A DNA stretch of 64,000 bases from Casuarina equisetifolia. Its lineage: Eukaryota > Streptophyta > Magnoliopsida > Fagales > Casuarinaceae. Location of the stretch: contig CM052355.1 of the NCBI GenBank assembly GCA_028551475.1, forward strand, positions 23,029,580-23,093,579. The letters are read 5' to 3'. Shown piece after piece: positions 22,505 to 33,599 of this stretch (positions within the stretch are counted from its first letter, which is position 1; every line of letters begins with the position of its first letter). The position numbers and the translations under genes were made by a program. The notes under the pieces were generated by a model, which saw only the letters and a list, made by a program, of their open reading frames with translations, was not told where the DNA came from and made no database searches.

Positions 22505-23014
22505 CTTTAACCCTTATTTTTGTTTCTTCCAGGACCATTTGACTAGGACAATATTGGGGCTGAATAAGGTTGAACATCGTCTCTATCATCTAGTGTCACC
22601 AACGGATATTTTTTCTACCATTGTTAAGAATTTTAAGTTTAATGTCCCTAAGCGGGCTAATGTTTGTACGAACACTATGTTTAAGAACCATATTTTGAGT
22701 AATAAACAAACATTATGGCATTGCCGTTTTGGGCACTCTTCTTGTTATGCATCTCCTTAAGTGTTTTGTCATGTTTGTCCTTTAGCAAAACAAACTCGTC
22801 TCCCATTTCCCTCTCGTACTTTTGGTACGACCTTCATTTTTGAGTTAATCCATATTGACATTTGAGCCCCGACACCGACATCCCAATCATGATGGATCAT
22901 GTTATTTTTTAACCATTGTGGATGATTTTTCATGGTGCACTTGGGTGTATCTCATGAGATCCAAAACTCAAGCCTTCCTTTTTTTTGCGTTCTTTCTTTT
23001 CTATGGTTGACACA
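22505..23014 (+). pseudogene. Copia integrase, N-terminal half
   Basis: Resumes the host copia frame after solo LTR A with 'HRLYHLVSPTDIF', then 'LWHCRFGHSS' and 'CHVCPLAKQTRLPF', which are the H and CC parts of the integrase zinc-binding domain. 'IHIDI' is the first catalytic Asp region. Stops interrupt. The segment ends at solo LTR B (23015). Confidence 0.82.
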
Positions 23015-24646
23015 TGTTGGTTTTTATGGCTTAACAAGAAGGGGGTTGAATTGTTATTCTAACAATCGGATGCTTTTGTATGATATAAAAAATTAAGTCA
23101 AATAATTTAACAGCTTATGAATTAATAGGCATTCAAACAGACAGAATTATTCAAACAGGTAAAGAGCAAGAGAATCAACACCAAGTTTACCACAGTGGTT
23201 TGGCACTCAATCCTTGAGTCCTACGTCCACCCTCTTCTCTTTCAATCCAACCGACTGAAGTCACCTTTACTCAACCTGATTAGGAGAACAGGTTTTCCCT
23301 AACCCAAATAATTCCTTCTCAAAGGAATTGTCAAATTCGAATATAAGTTATGATCAAAAGATCATGTATAATAGCAAATCCCTAAATAATATATTAGTTT
23401 ATGGGATATTGCTGATCAGAGGAGCTATTTAAGCATATATATCAAGATACAGAGCTTATATTATGAAATCCCAAATTTGAATAAATTATGGTTTCAGATT
23501 TACCTCAAGATTTATGTGCAGTAAATGTTTATAAATGAAATCAGCATATAAATAATGTTATATAAGCAATGATTGAATATATAATCGAAGATCAAACCAA
23601 ATAAGCGAATATCACCGAACCTTTATGAGTCACCAAGAGATGAACGAACTTGAATCAAATAGTAATCAAGCTTAAGAGACTTTCTTCACAAAGAGAACGC
23701 TTCAAATAGATGTTAATCATTAAGAAAAAATCTTCACGCACACATCTCTCTTAAATAGGAAACAGATCTAGGGCTTTTTTAGATCAAACTTGAACCATAG
23801 CTTTTTTCTTGTTAAGAATAGTAGCCTATCCATCAAATTGACTTCATATAAACCTTTAGAGCCATAATCCAACCAATCTGATAGCTAGTCTTCTCTAGAA
23901 TCCTCCCGTTGAGGTTTCAGCACTTAAGAGAAGTAGAGATGACATCAAAGACGAGTAATAGAGGCTAGGGCAAAATCATCGAGAGACCTCTTATGTGTGT
24001 CATTCAATTAAGTGAGACGACATTGTGGCAAGGCACATCTCTAATGGACAAGACGACACCATAGCAGGTCGCATCTCTGATGGACAAGACAACACCGTAG
24101 CAGGGCGAGAAGACTTACTCCAGCAGGGTCGGGCGGACGTGAGGTCGGGCTGCATCATAAAGTCTCGGTCCAGTAACAAAGGTCTAGTCTAGAAACAAAA
24201 GATCCAACAGATAAACACAGTCCAATATCAACAGGGTCCAAAGTTTAATTATGTAAACACGGTCCAAAACTATGATCTTTTACAAAGTTCATATTTTAGT
24301 GTAATACATATCTTAGCTTTGAACTAATATCAAGATAGAGTCAATAACCCTCATGTTCCTACAAATACATTAAACCAAGTATCATATTCCCAAATAAAAT
24401 ATATTCAAATATATTTTATCTCTTAAGGAAATATTCAAATATACAAATGTATTTCACAAGATCTTTAAAAATATGTTTTATGAAGGAATGTAGGAACCCG
24501 ATTACTTTATAATATCATTAATTGATATTATAATTTGTACACATTTTACTTCCTATAATTTTTCTTTTTGCACATATAAAAACATATTTCAAGAATTGAT
24601 ATTTATCAAAATATTTTTAGTCATAACAAAACCCTATTTTCCAATA
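23015..24646 (-). mobile_element. Solo LTR B, same family as solo LTR A
   Basis: 1632 bp, TGTTGG to CCAATA (from CCAACA), flanked by ACACA (23010-23014) and ACACT (24647-24651). Same orientation (minus) and closely similar sequence to solo LTR A, including the minus-strand TATA-like CCTATTTAAGAGAG near 23755 and the hairpin (24507-24533). The two insertions have different target sequences, so they are independent events rather than a duplication. Confidence 0.8.
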
Positions 24647-25260
24647 ACACTCAGTTCCATACACCTATTCATTGGCTCTGCTCTGACAATGGATCTGAGT
24701 TCTTTGGTCATGAGTGTACATCTTTCCTTCAACTCTAGGGAGTTCACCATGAGAGTTCATGTGTTCATACCCCACAACAAAATGGTGTGGTTGAATGCAA
24801 ACATCGCCATATTCTTGATGTAACCCGTGCCTTGTGTTTGCAAGCTGATATCATTGATCGCTATTGAGGTGAGTGTGTCTTGACTACCACTCACCTCATT
24901 AACTGTCTTCCCACTTCGATCCTCAATGGTAAAACTCCTTTTGACATCCTTTTTGGTAAACCTTTGTGTACCTTACATCTTTGGGTTTTTGGGTGTTTGT
25001 GCTATGTCACAGTAGCTCCACGTGGGGACAAATTCACCCTTCGTGCCAGACCATGTGTGTTCATGGGATATCCTTCTTCCCAAAAGGGTTATCGTGTCCT
25101 CGACCTTACCTTACATACTTTCTCCATTACTCGTGATGTTGTGTTTCATGAGTCCGTCTTTCCTTTCACTTTGTCCCAGTCTTTTTCTATCTCTCTAGTT
25201 AGTGTGGACCTGTCCTTTGTCCCTTTGGATCCTGAATCCTTATTTTATCTCACTTGTGCT
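24647..25260 (+). pseudogene. Copia integrase, catalytic core and C-terminal part
   Basis: Contains 'CSDNGSEFFGHECTSFL' (second catalytic Asp), '[18 protein letters not shown]' (third acidic residue, Glu) and 'HLINCLPTSILNGKTPFDIL', then 'LWVFGCLCYVTVAPRGDKF' and 'CVFMGYPSSQKGYRVLDL', the normal run from integrase core to C-terminal domain. A TAG at 24737 and a TGA near 24866 break the frame. The open part 24880-25263 is otherwise well preserved. Confidence 0.88.
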
Positions 25261-25756
25261 TGAGTTTACCAACCTTGATGTTCCTCCCTCCTCTATTGAC
25301 CTTGTTGAGTCCCAATCTTCCTTACCACCTGAGGTTTCCTTTCCATCTTCATCGGCTCTTGTTGCGCATATGGATTCACCCACTGTGAATTCCCTCGTCG
25401 TGGATTCACCCACTATGAATTCCCTCGTTATGGATTCACCTACTGTGACTCCCCCCATAGTGGATTCACCCATTATGAATCCTCCCACTACAGTAGTCTA
25501 ACTTATCCCTACCTTTAGTGCTAAACATTCCTAGAGTGTATCCAAACCCCCTATTTGTACTCAAGATTATCATTGCAACCATATAGCTTTTGACATCATT
25601 GGCCACTCTTCCATAGGTCCTCGAGCCATCCTTTACTCTATCTCTCAATTTGTGACCCTTGATAACCTCTTCCCTGGCTATTGCACCTATATTGCCTCTA
25701 TCTCATTTATCCACGAGCCACGTTACTATCATGAGGCAATTTGAGATTCTCATTGG

Positions 25757-26760
25757 GTGGATGCTATGGCTAATGAACTCCATGCATTAGAGACAAACCA
25801 CACATGGACATTGGTTGATCTTCCACTTAGTCATAAGCCGATTGGATACAAGTGGGTTTACAAGGTAAAATATTGCGCTGATGGTTCCATTGAAAGGTAT
25901 AAGGCTCGCCTTGTCGCTAAGGGATTCACTATACGTTATCGGATTGACTATAAGGAGACTTTTTTCCCTGTGGCCAAGATGGTCACTGTTCGATGTATCA
26001 TGGCCCTAGCATCCATGTTTCGTTGGCCACTCCATCATATGGATGTCCATAAGGCTTTCCTCCATGGTGACTTGCATGAGGAGATATAAATGTCTTTACT
26101 GCCAAGGATTTCGCCTTCCCCCACTGGCATGTCGAAAGTTTGCCGCCTTTTCAAGTCAATCTAGGGACTCAAGTAGGCTTCTTGGAAATGGTATGCCAAA
26201 TTCACCACTGTTTTAGTTGAGGTTGGTTTTACGCAATCTTGGCATGATTATGCCCTCTTTATCCGACGATGTGGATCTATTGTTGTTGTTATTTTGATCA
26301 ATGTTGATGATATGCTTCTAATCGGCAATAGTGAGGAGGCTATAGCTTAGGTTAAATCTCACCTCTTTTCTAGATTTCACATGAAGGATTTGGGACAAGC
26401 AAAATTTTTCCTTGGCATCAAGATTGCATGATTTGAGCGTGGTATCTGTCTCGGTCAATGCAAGTTTGCCTTAGAGTTAGTTTTTGAAGCCGGACTATTT
26501 GGCACTTGACCTTGTAAGATTCCTATGAATCAGAATTTGATTGAAGATCACCTTTTTGAAATATGATGTCAATGCTCTTATTCTAGTTGATGACCCTCCA
26601 TTGGCAGGTTTTGCCCTTTGTCAACATCTTCTTGGGCGCTTGATCTACCTCACTCACACTTGCCCAAACATCAACTATCCTGTCTAGATTCTCAGTAAAT
26701 TCATGCATGCTTCGAAAACTTCACATATGGACATGGCCTTGAAAGTTGTTAAATATTTGA
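25757..26760 (+). pseudogene. Copia reverse transcriptase
   Basis: Starts with 'ALETNHTWTLVDLP', 'GYKWVYKVKYCADGSIERYK' and 'ARLVAKGF', the standard copia RT opening. 'HHMDVHKAFLHGDLHEEI' is the first catalytic Asp motif. After a stop (26087) the frame continues with 'VVVILINVDDMLLIGNSEEA', where VDD is the catalytic pair. Further stops follow. The intact enzyme copies element RNA into DNA. Confidence 0.92.
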
Positions 26761-26799
26761 AAGGTACCATAGGATTAAGCCTCTTCATGTCTTCTTAGA

Positions 26800-27240
26800 A
26801 GGACTTTCAGTTGATTGGTTTTTGTGATTTTGATTAGGCCATTTGTCCTATGTCTCGGCATTCTCTTACTAGTTTTTGTATCAAGTTAGGGAGTTCTTTG
26901 ATTTCTTAGAAGACTAAGAAACAAGCCACGGTTTCCCGATCCTCCTTTAAAGTAGAGTATAAAGCTATGGCCACTACTGTCTGTGAAATTGTTTGGTTAC
27001 ATGAGCTTCTTGGCGACTTATGGGTCATTGTTCCACGACCTATCCCTTTGTACTGTGACAATGAAGCAGCCATCCACATTGCGAGCAATCCCATTTTCCA
27101 TGAGCATACTAAGCACATTGAGATTGACTATCACTTCATCTGTGAGAAGCAATAGCAGGGCTTGATTCAGACTTGTAGCATTCGCACTCATGAGCAACCT
27201 GCGGATTTGTTAACTAAAGCATTATGTAGCTGACAACATG
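26800..27240 (+). pseudogene. Copia RNase H and pol C-terminus
   Basis: 'KKQATVSRSSFKVEYKAMAT' and 'EIVWLHELLGDLWVI', then 'LYCDNEAAIHIASNPIFHEH' and 'TKHIEIDYHFICEKQ' are the copia RNase H signature (acidic residues E and D retained). It ends near 'HEQPADLLTKAL' and 'FGVFDLYKSPA', just before the polypurine tract. Stops interrupt the frame. Confidence 0.9.
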
Positions 27241-27288
27241 GTTATCTTCTTCACAAGTTTGGTGTATTTGATTTGTACAAATCACCAG

Positions 27289-27298
27289 CTTGAGGGGA
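27289..27298 (+). other. Polypurine tract of copia element
   Basis: GCTTGAGGGGA-type tract directly before the 3' LTR start TGTTGC at 27299, overlapping the last codons of pol. Confidence 0.88.
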
Positions 27299-27557
27299 TG
27301 TTGCAATATACTGTATTTGGGCTTTTTCTATTGTAAATTTATTGTAATTAGTCTTTGTTTTAGTTGGGTTGGCTTGTAGTTAGTTAGGCCCTTTAGTCCT
27401 TTGTTGTTGGGCTTGTGGCCCATGCCAGTTTTTCCTAATTAGGGATACCCTAACTATATATTGAGGTTTTCTGTAATTAGGTAGGTTAAGCAAACAATCA
27501 AGGAAGAATCAGATTCTATCATATTGATAAGTTCTTAGCCATTTTCCAAATCTAAAA
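27299..27557 (+). repeat. 3' LTR of copia element
   Basis: 259 bp, TGTTGCAATATACTG to AAATCTAAAA, the same length as the 5' copy with about 23 differences. Followed by the target duplication ATATG at 27558-27562. Confidence 0.93.
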
Positions 27558-27562
27558 ATATG

Positions 27563-28799
27563 TGTCTAATTTGGTCGACATTTTAGACATATGGTAAACA
27601 TGTGCAACTTATGCTATAAGAAAATTCCATGAATGAAGTAAATGAAATTATCTAAAATCATTTTGTATCTTTGAGAAAGATCTAATAACACTTTAATATT
27701 AAAGAGCAAAATTGTAGGAGATGAAAACCTCAAAGCTTAAAATGCAAAATTTTTAAATGGTTGTTTATATGGAGTCTATTTATCCTATTTATAGATCATG
27801 AAATCAAAGAAAAGTACAAAAAGTGCAAATTCTTTTGCTCTTTATTTTACACTACCTTGCTTTCTTCCACAGTAAACTATAACAAGCAACTCATACTATA
27901 TTGGTGAATTCTTTAGTACATAAATGAGGTAATTAAAATAACTTGATAATATATAGGCATGAAAGTGATTGTTTGGAAATTAATACATCAAAGGGATAAA
28001 CTTGGCCAAGAAAAGTAAATCAATATCATCAATTGCATGATTATTAAGGTTGCAATTAATAATAAAAATATCCCTAAATCAAGCACATACAAGACTTGCA
28101 AGGAACTAAGATAAATGTGGTAGAAGACAAACACGTAAAGTTAGAAATTAAAGGAAAACTCAAAAATAGATAAGTGAATATTCTACTTATTTTATTTTCA
28201 ACCATAGCACAAGTATGTTTCTTATATGTGTTTTTCGCTCAAATGTAATAAATCAATTTCCTTTGATATATCCACCTAACTTAAGCAAATGTCTTTCCTT
28301 TAAATAAATAACATTTATTCTTAATCTTTAGGGACATGACATGTATAAATTGAATTAGTGGAATACAATGTCTGATTTGGTTGGTGAGAGATTAGGAACA
28401 CAAAGTACCCTAACAATTTCTTCTTTCATCAAGTATAGATGCATTTTCCTTTCATGAGAAATGTGGTTGGGTCTAACCAAGGTCAATTGTTCTAATTGGA
28501 TGCACTCTCGATCCAACATTCTAGCTTGATTAGTTGATTGGCTTTTCTAAGAGTCCCTAATTGGGGTTTTCTCCTTATGACTTGTTAAAGATGTGTATCC
28601 CACATTAGTACCAAAAGGATGAACATTTAGTTTTATAAGAGTTTTCTTATCTATTGTCATAAGGTTTTTAGATAAACTTTCAAATTCTAAAATGGTAACA
28701 AAATTAAGGATAAGCCTTTATTGTGTTTCCCTATAAGCTATGGATTGAGAATAATCATATTTATTTAATTAGTGATATAGAGCCAAATTATTACACATC
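27563..28799. other. Unresolved transposon-like sequence
   Basis: AT-rich, without open frames of note. The minus strand around 28590-28620 carries a phrase (AATGTGGGATACACATC) of the kind found in plant LTRs. Because copia RNase H on the minus strand lies just to the right, part of this stretch is probably that element's 3' LTR, but I cannot define its ends. Confidence 0.35.
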
Positions 28800-29190
28800 A
28801 TGTAGGTTGCACATATTCAAGAGCAATATGTTTATTGGCCACATGGTCTTTAACAAAACAATGTCTAATCTTAATATGTTTAGTCTTGGAGCGATGTATT
28901 AGGTTTTTTAGTGAGATTAATGGCCGTTGTGTTGTCACACTTAATGATTGCCATATCCTTAAAAATACTATAATATTCTAACTATGACTACATCCAAAGA
29001 ATTTGGGAACAACAACTCCTTAAGGCTACATATTCAACCTTAATAGTGAAAATAACAACACATTGTTGCTTCTTTAATGCACAAGAGACTAGCATGCTTC
29101 TTAAAAAGTGACATACACCACTAATGCATTTTCTATTCATGCAACTGTTAAGGTGGAAATGTTGCATCAATTGTTAATAGGCACATAGAT
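28800..29190 (-). pseudogene. Copia RNase H remnant
   Basis: Minus-strand translation gives 'SCALKKQQCVVIFTIKVEYV' and 'RSCCSQILWM', then 'IIKCDNTTAINLTKKP', which is the copia RNase H order (SWxSKKQxxVxxSTAEAEY, then CDN). The lysine-rich, SCC-QILWM form is that of Tork/SIRE-like elements. Stops and a frame change follow the 60-codon open part (28988-29170). No RT is seen to its right, so this is a 3' fragment. Confidence 0.78.
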
Positions 29191-29469
29191 AAAGTAAAAA
29201 AGACACATAAAATACAATATTTAGAGTGGTTCGTACAAATCCATCCTATGTCCATGATCATTGATAGATTTCCAAACTCTTCTTCTTTTACATTAAGAAA
29301 TTATTAAGAGATTACACACATACAACATTTTCTTTCACTTGATCTAGTTGCTCTCTCTACTATACTTTGGGCCACTTCTCAAATTGTAACTTTAGTAGCA
29401 GTTTTTTCTACAATTCTCTAGTGTTATCTGTTCATGCATCATTTTGCTACTAATGTCTGCTGCATAGGT
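29191..29469. other. Unresolved, LTR-like scrap
   Basis: Includes GTGGTTCGTACAAATCC followed by TATGTCCA, a phrase typical of plant copia LTRs of the CCCC-tail type. No limits can be set. Confidence 0.3.
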
Positions 29470-30798
29470 AATGATTCTATTTTTATAGAGTTATTTTGAT
29501 TATTTTAAAGAAAAAATAATGTAATTTTTATGAAATAATATTTGAATTTTCATTATATATGTAGCAAATCCAAGATAGCAGAAGAAAAGAAGGAAAACAA
29601 GCTAATTTTTATGGATAGCTATGCCGTTGGAAGAAATAGAAAAATAAAAGGCATCGTGTGAGAAAGAGAGAGGAGGTCACATAAAAAAGAAGGGCAATGC
29701 ATGGAAAGAAAAAAAAAAGAAAAGGAAACAAAAAGAAGACAAAATAAAAAAATAAAAAAAGGAAGGAAGGTGCTAGGAGAGAGAAAAGTAGGGCGGGTCA
29801 TACAAGACAAAGTAAAAAGAGACAAACATGAAAGAAAAGGCGCACAAGTTGCACAACAAGGAAAAAAAAGAAGAACAAGAACAACAACAAGAAGAAAGTG
29901 GAGTGTTGTCAAGAAAAGAAAAGAAAAAGAGAGAGAAAGAGTTGCAATAGCATACTTTTCCTTTACATAGTTCTTGATTCTGTCTAGATTTTTAGGAATT
30001 TGCAAAGGTTTCTTGAAAAAAGTATAGTGTGGTGACAACTTTTTTTTTTTTATTTAGGATGCTTTGTTTAAATTTCTACCATTGTTTTGATTTGTTATTA
30101 CATTATATGTTAGAGTTACAATGTAACCTAATTATAATGATAGGAATTTCATGATTGCTATATTTTGGAAGGAATGATATTTATGTGAGTTAATATTATT
30201 ATATATAATAATTTGATTTGCATATTTAAAGCTAAAAGGAGATGATATACAATTGTTTCTTATATTATATAACTATAAAATTACATATGGATAAAATATA
30301 TACCATATTATTTATATGACTTTCACTGATAAGATGATGACAAAAATTTGTTGTAAATTGAGAATATTTATAGAATCCTAATGCACTTTGTTTATTTCAC
30401 TTCACATAGAGATATAATAAATTAATAAATTGGGTAGGACCTAAACATAAGATAGTAAATAATTAAAAAAGTTTTCCATTATATAGGTATTATTATTTTT
30501 GCAGACATAAATTTTTGAAATTTATATATATTGGTTATAGTAAAATTAGATACTCTAACATATTTCTCATATTGATTTTACTCATTTAAATTTAGTTATT
30601 TTTGTTTTGGAATTTTGCATTGAAAATCATCAATTTTAATTTATTCCAACTTTCTTTTAAATTGTTAAATAAATTTTAGAATTAGTTTACCATTAGTAAT
30701 TAATTAGTTCAAAAATCAACAATCTTTGTATATGATACTTTTTCATCATTATATTATTTATTTGATATGTTCACTTACATGTAAAATTTTCACAAACA
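29470..30798 (+). repeat. Athila-type 5' LTR
   Basis: About 1.33 kb, starting with a decayed form of the TGATAACTCTAT hairpin and ending CACAAACA. It aligns along its length with 1440-2858 and with the complement of 54887-56182. A purine-only block (about 29640-29945) is the source of a long Phe/Leu-rich minus-strand frame that I do not call. It is directly followed by the primer site and gag, so this is the 5' LTR of a longer element. Confidence 0.75.
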
Positions 30799-30804
30799 AG
30801 TTTT

Positions 30805-30822
30805 TGGCATTATTGCTGTAAA
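30805..30822 (+). other. Decayed primer-binding site (tRNA-Asp type)
   Basis: Sequence TTTTTGGCATTATTGCTG six bases after the LTR end. The Athila consensus is TTTTTGGCGCCGTTGCCG, complementary to tRNA-Asp. The changes are mainly C/G to T/A, as expected from decay of methylated DNA. Confidence 0.65.
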
Positions 30823-30999
30823 TTGTTTGTTTACCACTAATTAGTTTTAATATCAGATGATTCTAAGTTTAATCTAGCACTTATTTTCTTTTTGAAAAAA
30901 CAAATCATTTTTTTGTTTGTTTTCTTCCTTTTATTTTTCAATTTTTCAATTTTTCAATTTATTATTATTTTTAAATTGAGATCAAGGTAAAGATGTAGG

Positions 31000-31800
31000 A
31001 CATTGATGAGCCATGTAAGCTTTTGAAAAATTATGCTTCACTAATAGTTCAAGGTGTTACATCAAGCATCAAGAGATCTATAATTCAAGCAAACAACTTT
31101 AAGATCAAGCCATCACTCATCCAAATGCTTGAACACTTAGTGAAATTTAATGGGCTATCAAATACGATCCAAATGCTCACATTGATGTCTTTCTTGAAAT
31201 TTATGACACAATTAAATATAATGGAGTCATAGATGATGGAATTAGGTCAAGATTGTTCCTATTTTATCTTAGAGATAAAGCTAAAAGTTGGCTCTCTTAT
31301 TTTCTTACAAGATTAATCACTACATGAGATAATTTGGCTTAGAAATTTCTTGGTAAGTTCTTTCTTCCTATAAAAACTACAAAAATGTATAACGATATTG
31401 CCATTTTTACGCAGATGGACAATGAATCATTGTATGGAGCACAAAAAGGATTCAAGGAGCTTTTGAGAAGATGTCCATATCATGGATTACCCTTATGGTT
31501 ACAAGTACAAATTTTTTTATAATTGGTCTAGTACAAGTCTTTATTTTATGATGAATGCAACTATAGAAGAGAGCTTGAATAGCAAAGCACTAGAAAAGAC
31601 ATAAAATTTTCTAAAGAAGATGACATCCAATAGTTATCATTGACCTACTAAGAGGCTATTAGTGCATAAAGCAAGTGGAGCTCATGAAGTAAATGCTTTT
31701 GCTATTATTTGTGTACAATTTAAAACACTTAATAAGAAGATAGACAATTGAAACACCTACTTTGAGGCATGACAATAATTATTGGTTGAAGTTAGAAAGA
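31000..31800 (+). pseudogene. Athila gag remnant
   Basis: Reading across frames shows 'LIVQGVTSS', 'KPSLIQMLEHLVKFNGL', 'FYLRDKAKSWLSYFLT', 'KFLGKFFLPIKT' and 'LYGAQKGFKELLRRCPYHGL', the Athila gag capsid in order, though split over frames. Several stops and at least two frameshifts are present. It is 5'-complete with its LTR and primer site but has no downstream protease or RT. It is cut by a minus-strand LTR at 31866. Confidence 0.82.
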
Positions 31801-31865
31801 TAAAGGATGAGATGAAGAGATAAAATAAAACAACTCAATCACAAACCTAGGCTTTGAATACCAAT

Positions 31866-32528
31866 TGATATGATTCGTAGTGGGCAATGAGTAAGGTATG
31901 ATTTATAACAAACTAGAACAAGCTAATTGTAGGAATTTTCGAAATTAAGAAGTGCAAGAAGGGTAAATGGCAAGGAAATGTAATTGTGAAATGTAAAGAC
32001 AAGACTTTAGAAGAGCAAGTATTTAAAGACAAGAAAGTAAAGATTGGAAATTAATGGTACAAGAGTTTAAAGACATAAAGTAAAGGTTGAAAAAGTAAAG
32101 AACAAGTAAAAGCTTGAATGATAGAAAACTCTAAACTCTCTCCAAGTTACTTTCTTACAAATGAGTTCATAACCTCTATTTATAAAGAACTAGGGTGCAC
32201 AAAAAAAAACCATTAAATGTAGTCAACAAAATCCTTTGAAACTTGTAAAATACTAAATATAATCTTGTGGGAGCTAACAAAATAATAAATAAGCCTTTTA
32301 GAAATAGCAAATTAGTAGTAAATGTAGTCAAAGTTTTTTTTTTTGGAGGTAACTGCTTTGAATATTTGTCAAAAATTACTCTTATCTTTTGACTAAGTTG
32401 ATTGGATTGATTGTGCTTGAACCTAATGAAGGACATTGTGACCCTAATTCTTTAATGTAAGAATAAACAATAATTGAGCCCTTTTATTAGCTTAGGCCTT
32501 AGATGGAACATTAGATACGCCCACATCA
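31866..32528 (-). repeat. Gypsy-type LTR with adjacent primer site
   Basis: On the minus strand the LTR starts TGATGTGGGC at 32528, has a TATA box (CTTTATAAATAGAGG) near 32180 and ends CATATCA at 31866, 663 bp in all. Immediately after, at 31850-31863 (minus), is TGGTATTCAAAGCC, an initiator tRNA-Met-like primer site, so this is a 5' LTR whose internal region is missing. It joins the Athila gag remnant directly. No target duplication was found. Confidence 0.68.
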
Positions 32529-32542
32529 ATGTTCCATCTAAG

Positions 32543-33194
32543 TTTTATTAAGACCTATCCCACAAAAATAGGTGATTAAGGAAGTTCAACCCAAGGCCTT
32601 ATAACTCATTTTTCTACATGGTTTGGGAGTGTTTGGGACACCTCTTAACAATTAGTCATGTAGAAATGTCTATCCGTAGCCTCCTTCAGGATGTATGCAT
32701 ATGCATCCACTTGCGTCAGTTGACTTCTTCTAATAGTACATCCACTTGAACAAATTCCCCGATTTTTCTTCCTAAAGTTTTCTCTACCATTACATAAGTT
32801 CATTTGCCTTGTTTATCTACAGATCCGGAATTGATATTTTCTAACTCCAACTTTACAAGGATGATGTGATATGTATTGAAGATTATCTTTTGATATCCAC
32901 AAAACAAATGCTCTTGTCAATCGAGGTCTGAGTAGTGGCAGGAAGAATAGTGACAGAAAAGCATAAACGAGAAAATATCATACAACACCTAGGCTCCAAA
33001 TGATGATCACATGAGCATAGTTAGGCACTATTGGAGGCAGATCAATAGTGTCGGCCTTTAGAAGTAGTCAATTTTCTCTTTTTTGCCCTTTTTTATTTTT
33101 TGGGTTTTCTTTTCTAGAACCTTTAGAAACAACCATTATGAAGGAGGCGTATAACAAAATGCAAGAAATACCAATGAAGATAAGTTCCCAACAA
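32543..33194. other. Unresolved sequence left of chromovirus
   Basis: No recognisable gene. The last 150 bp form the left part of a 70-codon frame that runs into the chromovirus LTR. The target site GAAAC lies at 33195-33199. Confidence 0.35.
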
Positions 33195-33199
33195 GAAAC

Positions 33200-33571
33200 T
33201 ATTAGGATTGGGCTTAACAACAGCACGTGGCAAGTGAAGGGTAGAAAAGATAACTTATAGAAGGGTATTTTAGGTAGCACAAAAGAACAAGATGAGGAGA
33301 ACAAAAGGAAGAAGGAAGGGGAAAAGAAGCAAGCCATCATGAAGTGTCTTTTGTATTTTGATTAGTTTATTGCTTTCCTAGTTATCACTTTCTAGATCAG
33401 TATTTCTTTGTTGGTAGCGGTAATGGTAATGTAGGAGTAGATTGTACTATTGGAACTTGCACTTGTGAACTTGTAGTATTCAAGAGTTTATGCCAAGTAT
33501 AGAGAAGACTCTATTTGGATTTCTCCAAAATTGATTTGTTATCTGGTATTTAGGTTGTCTCTTTCTTAATA
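33200..33571 (+). repeat. 5' LTR of chromovirus
   Basis: 372 bp from TATTAGGATTGGGC (TGTTA mutated to TATTA) to TTTCTTAATA. It matches 40416-40785 throughout. Confidence 0.9.
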
Positions 33572-33572
33572 G

Positions 33573-33585
33573 TGGTACTAAAGCC
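33573..33585 (+). other. Primer-binding site (initiator tRNA-Met type)
   Basis: TGGTACTAAAGCC, one base after the LTR end, is a mutated TGGTATCAGAGCC. Confidence 0.8.
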
Positions 33586-33599
33586 ATCGATCTGGCACC

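Larger units (their letters stand above)
18238..27557 (+). mobile_element. Ty1/copia retrotransposon, complete but decayed
   Basis: Flanked by target duplication ATATG (18233-18237 and 27558-27562). Both LTRs are 259 bp and differ at about 23 positions by eye, roughly 9%, so the insertion is old. Order: LTR, initiator tRNA-Met primer site directly after the LTR, repetitive leader, gag, protease, integrase, reverse transcriptase, RNase H, polypurine tract, LTR. This pol order (integrase before RT) is copia. The coding region carries many stops and frameshifts. Two solo LTRs of another family (20822-22504 and 23015-24646) inserted later and split the pol region. Without them the element is about 6 kb. 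Confidence 0.93.

Noticed and set aside
25202..25501. 99-codon frame with repeated 'VDSPTMNSL'-type units (and its antisense)
   Set aside because: It is the copia pol linker between integrase and RT, with a short tandem duplication; not a separate gene.
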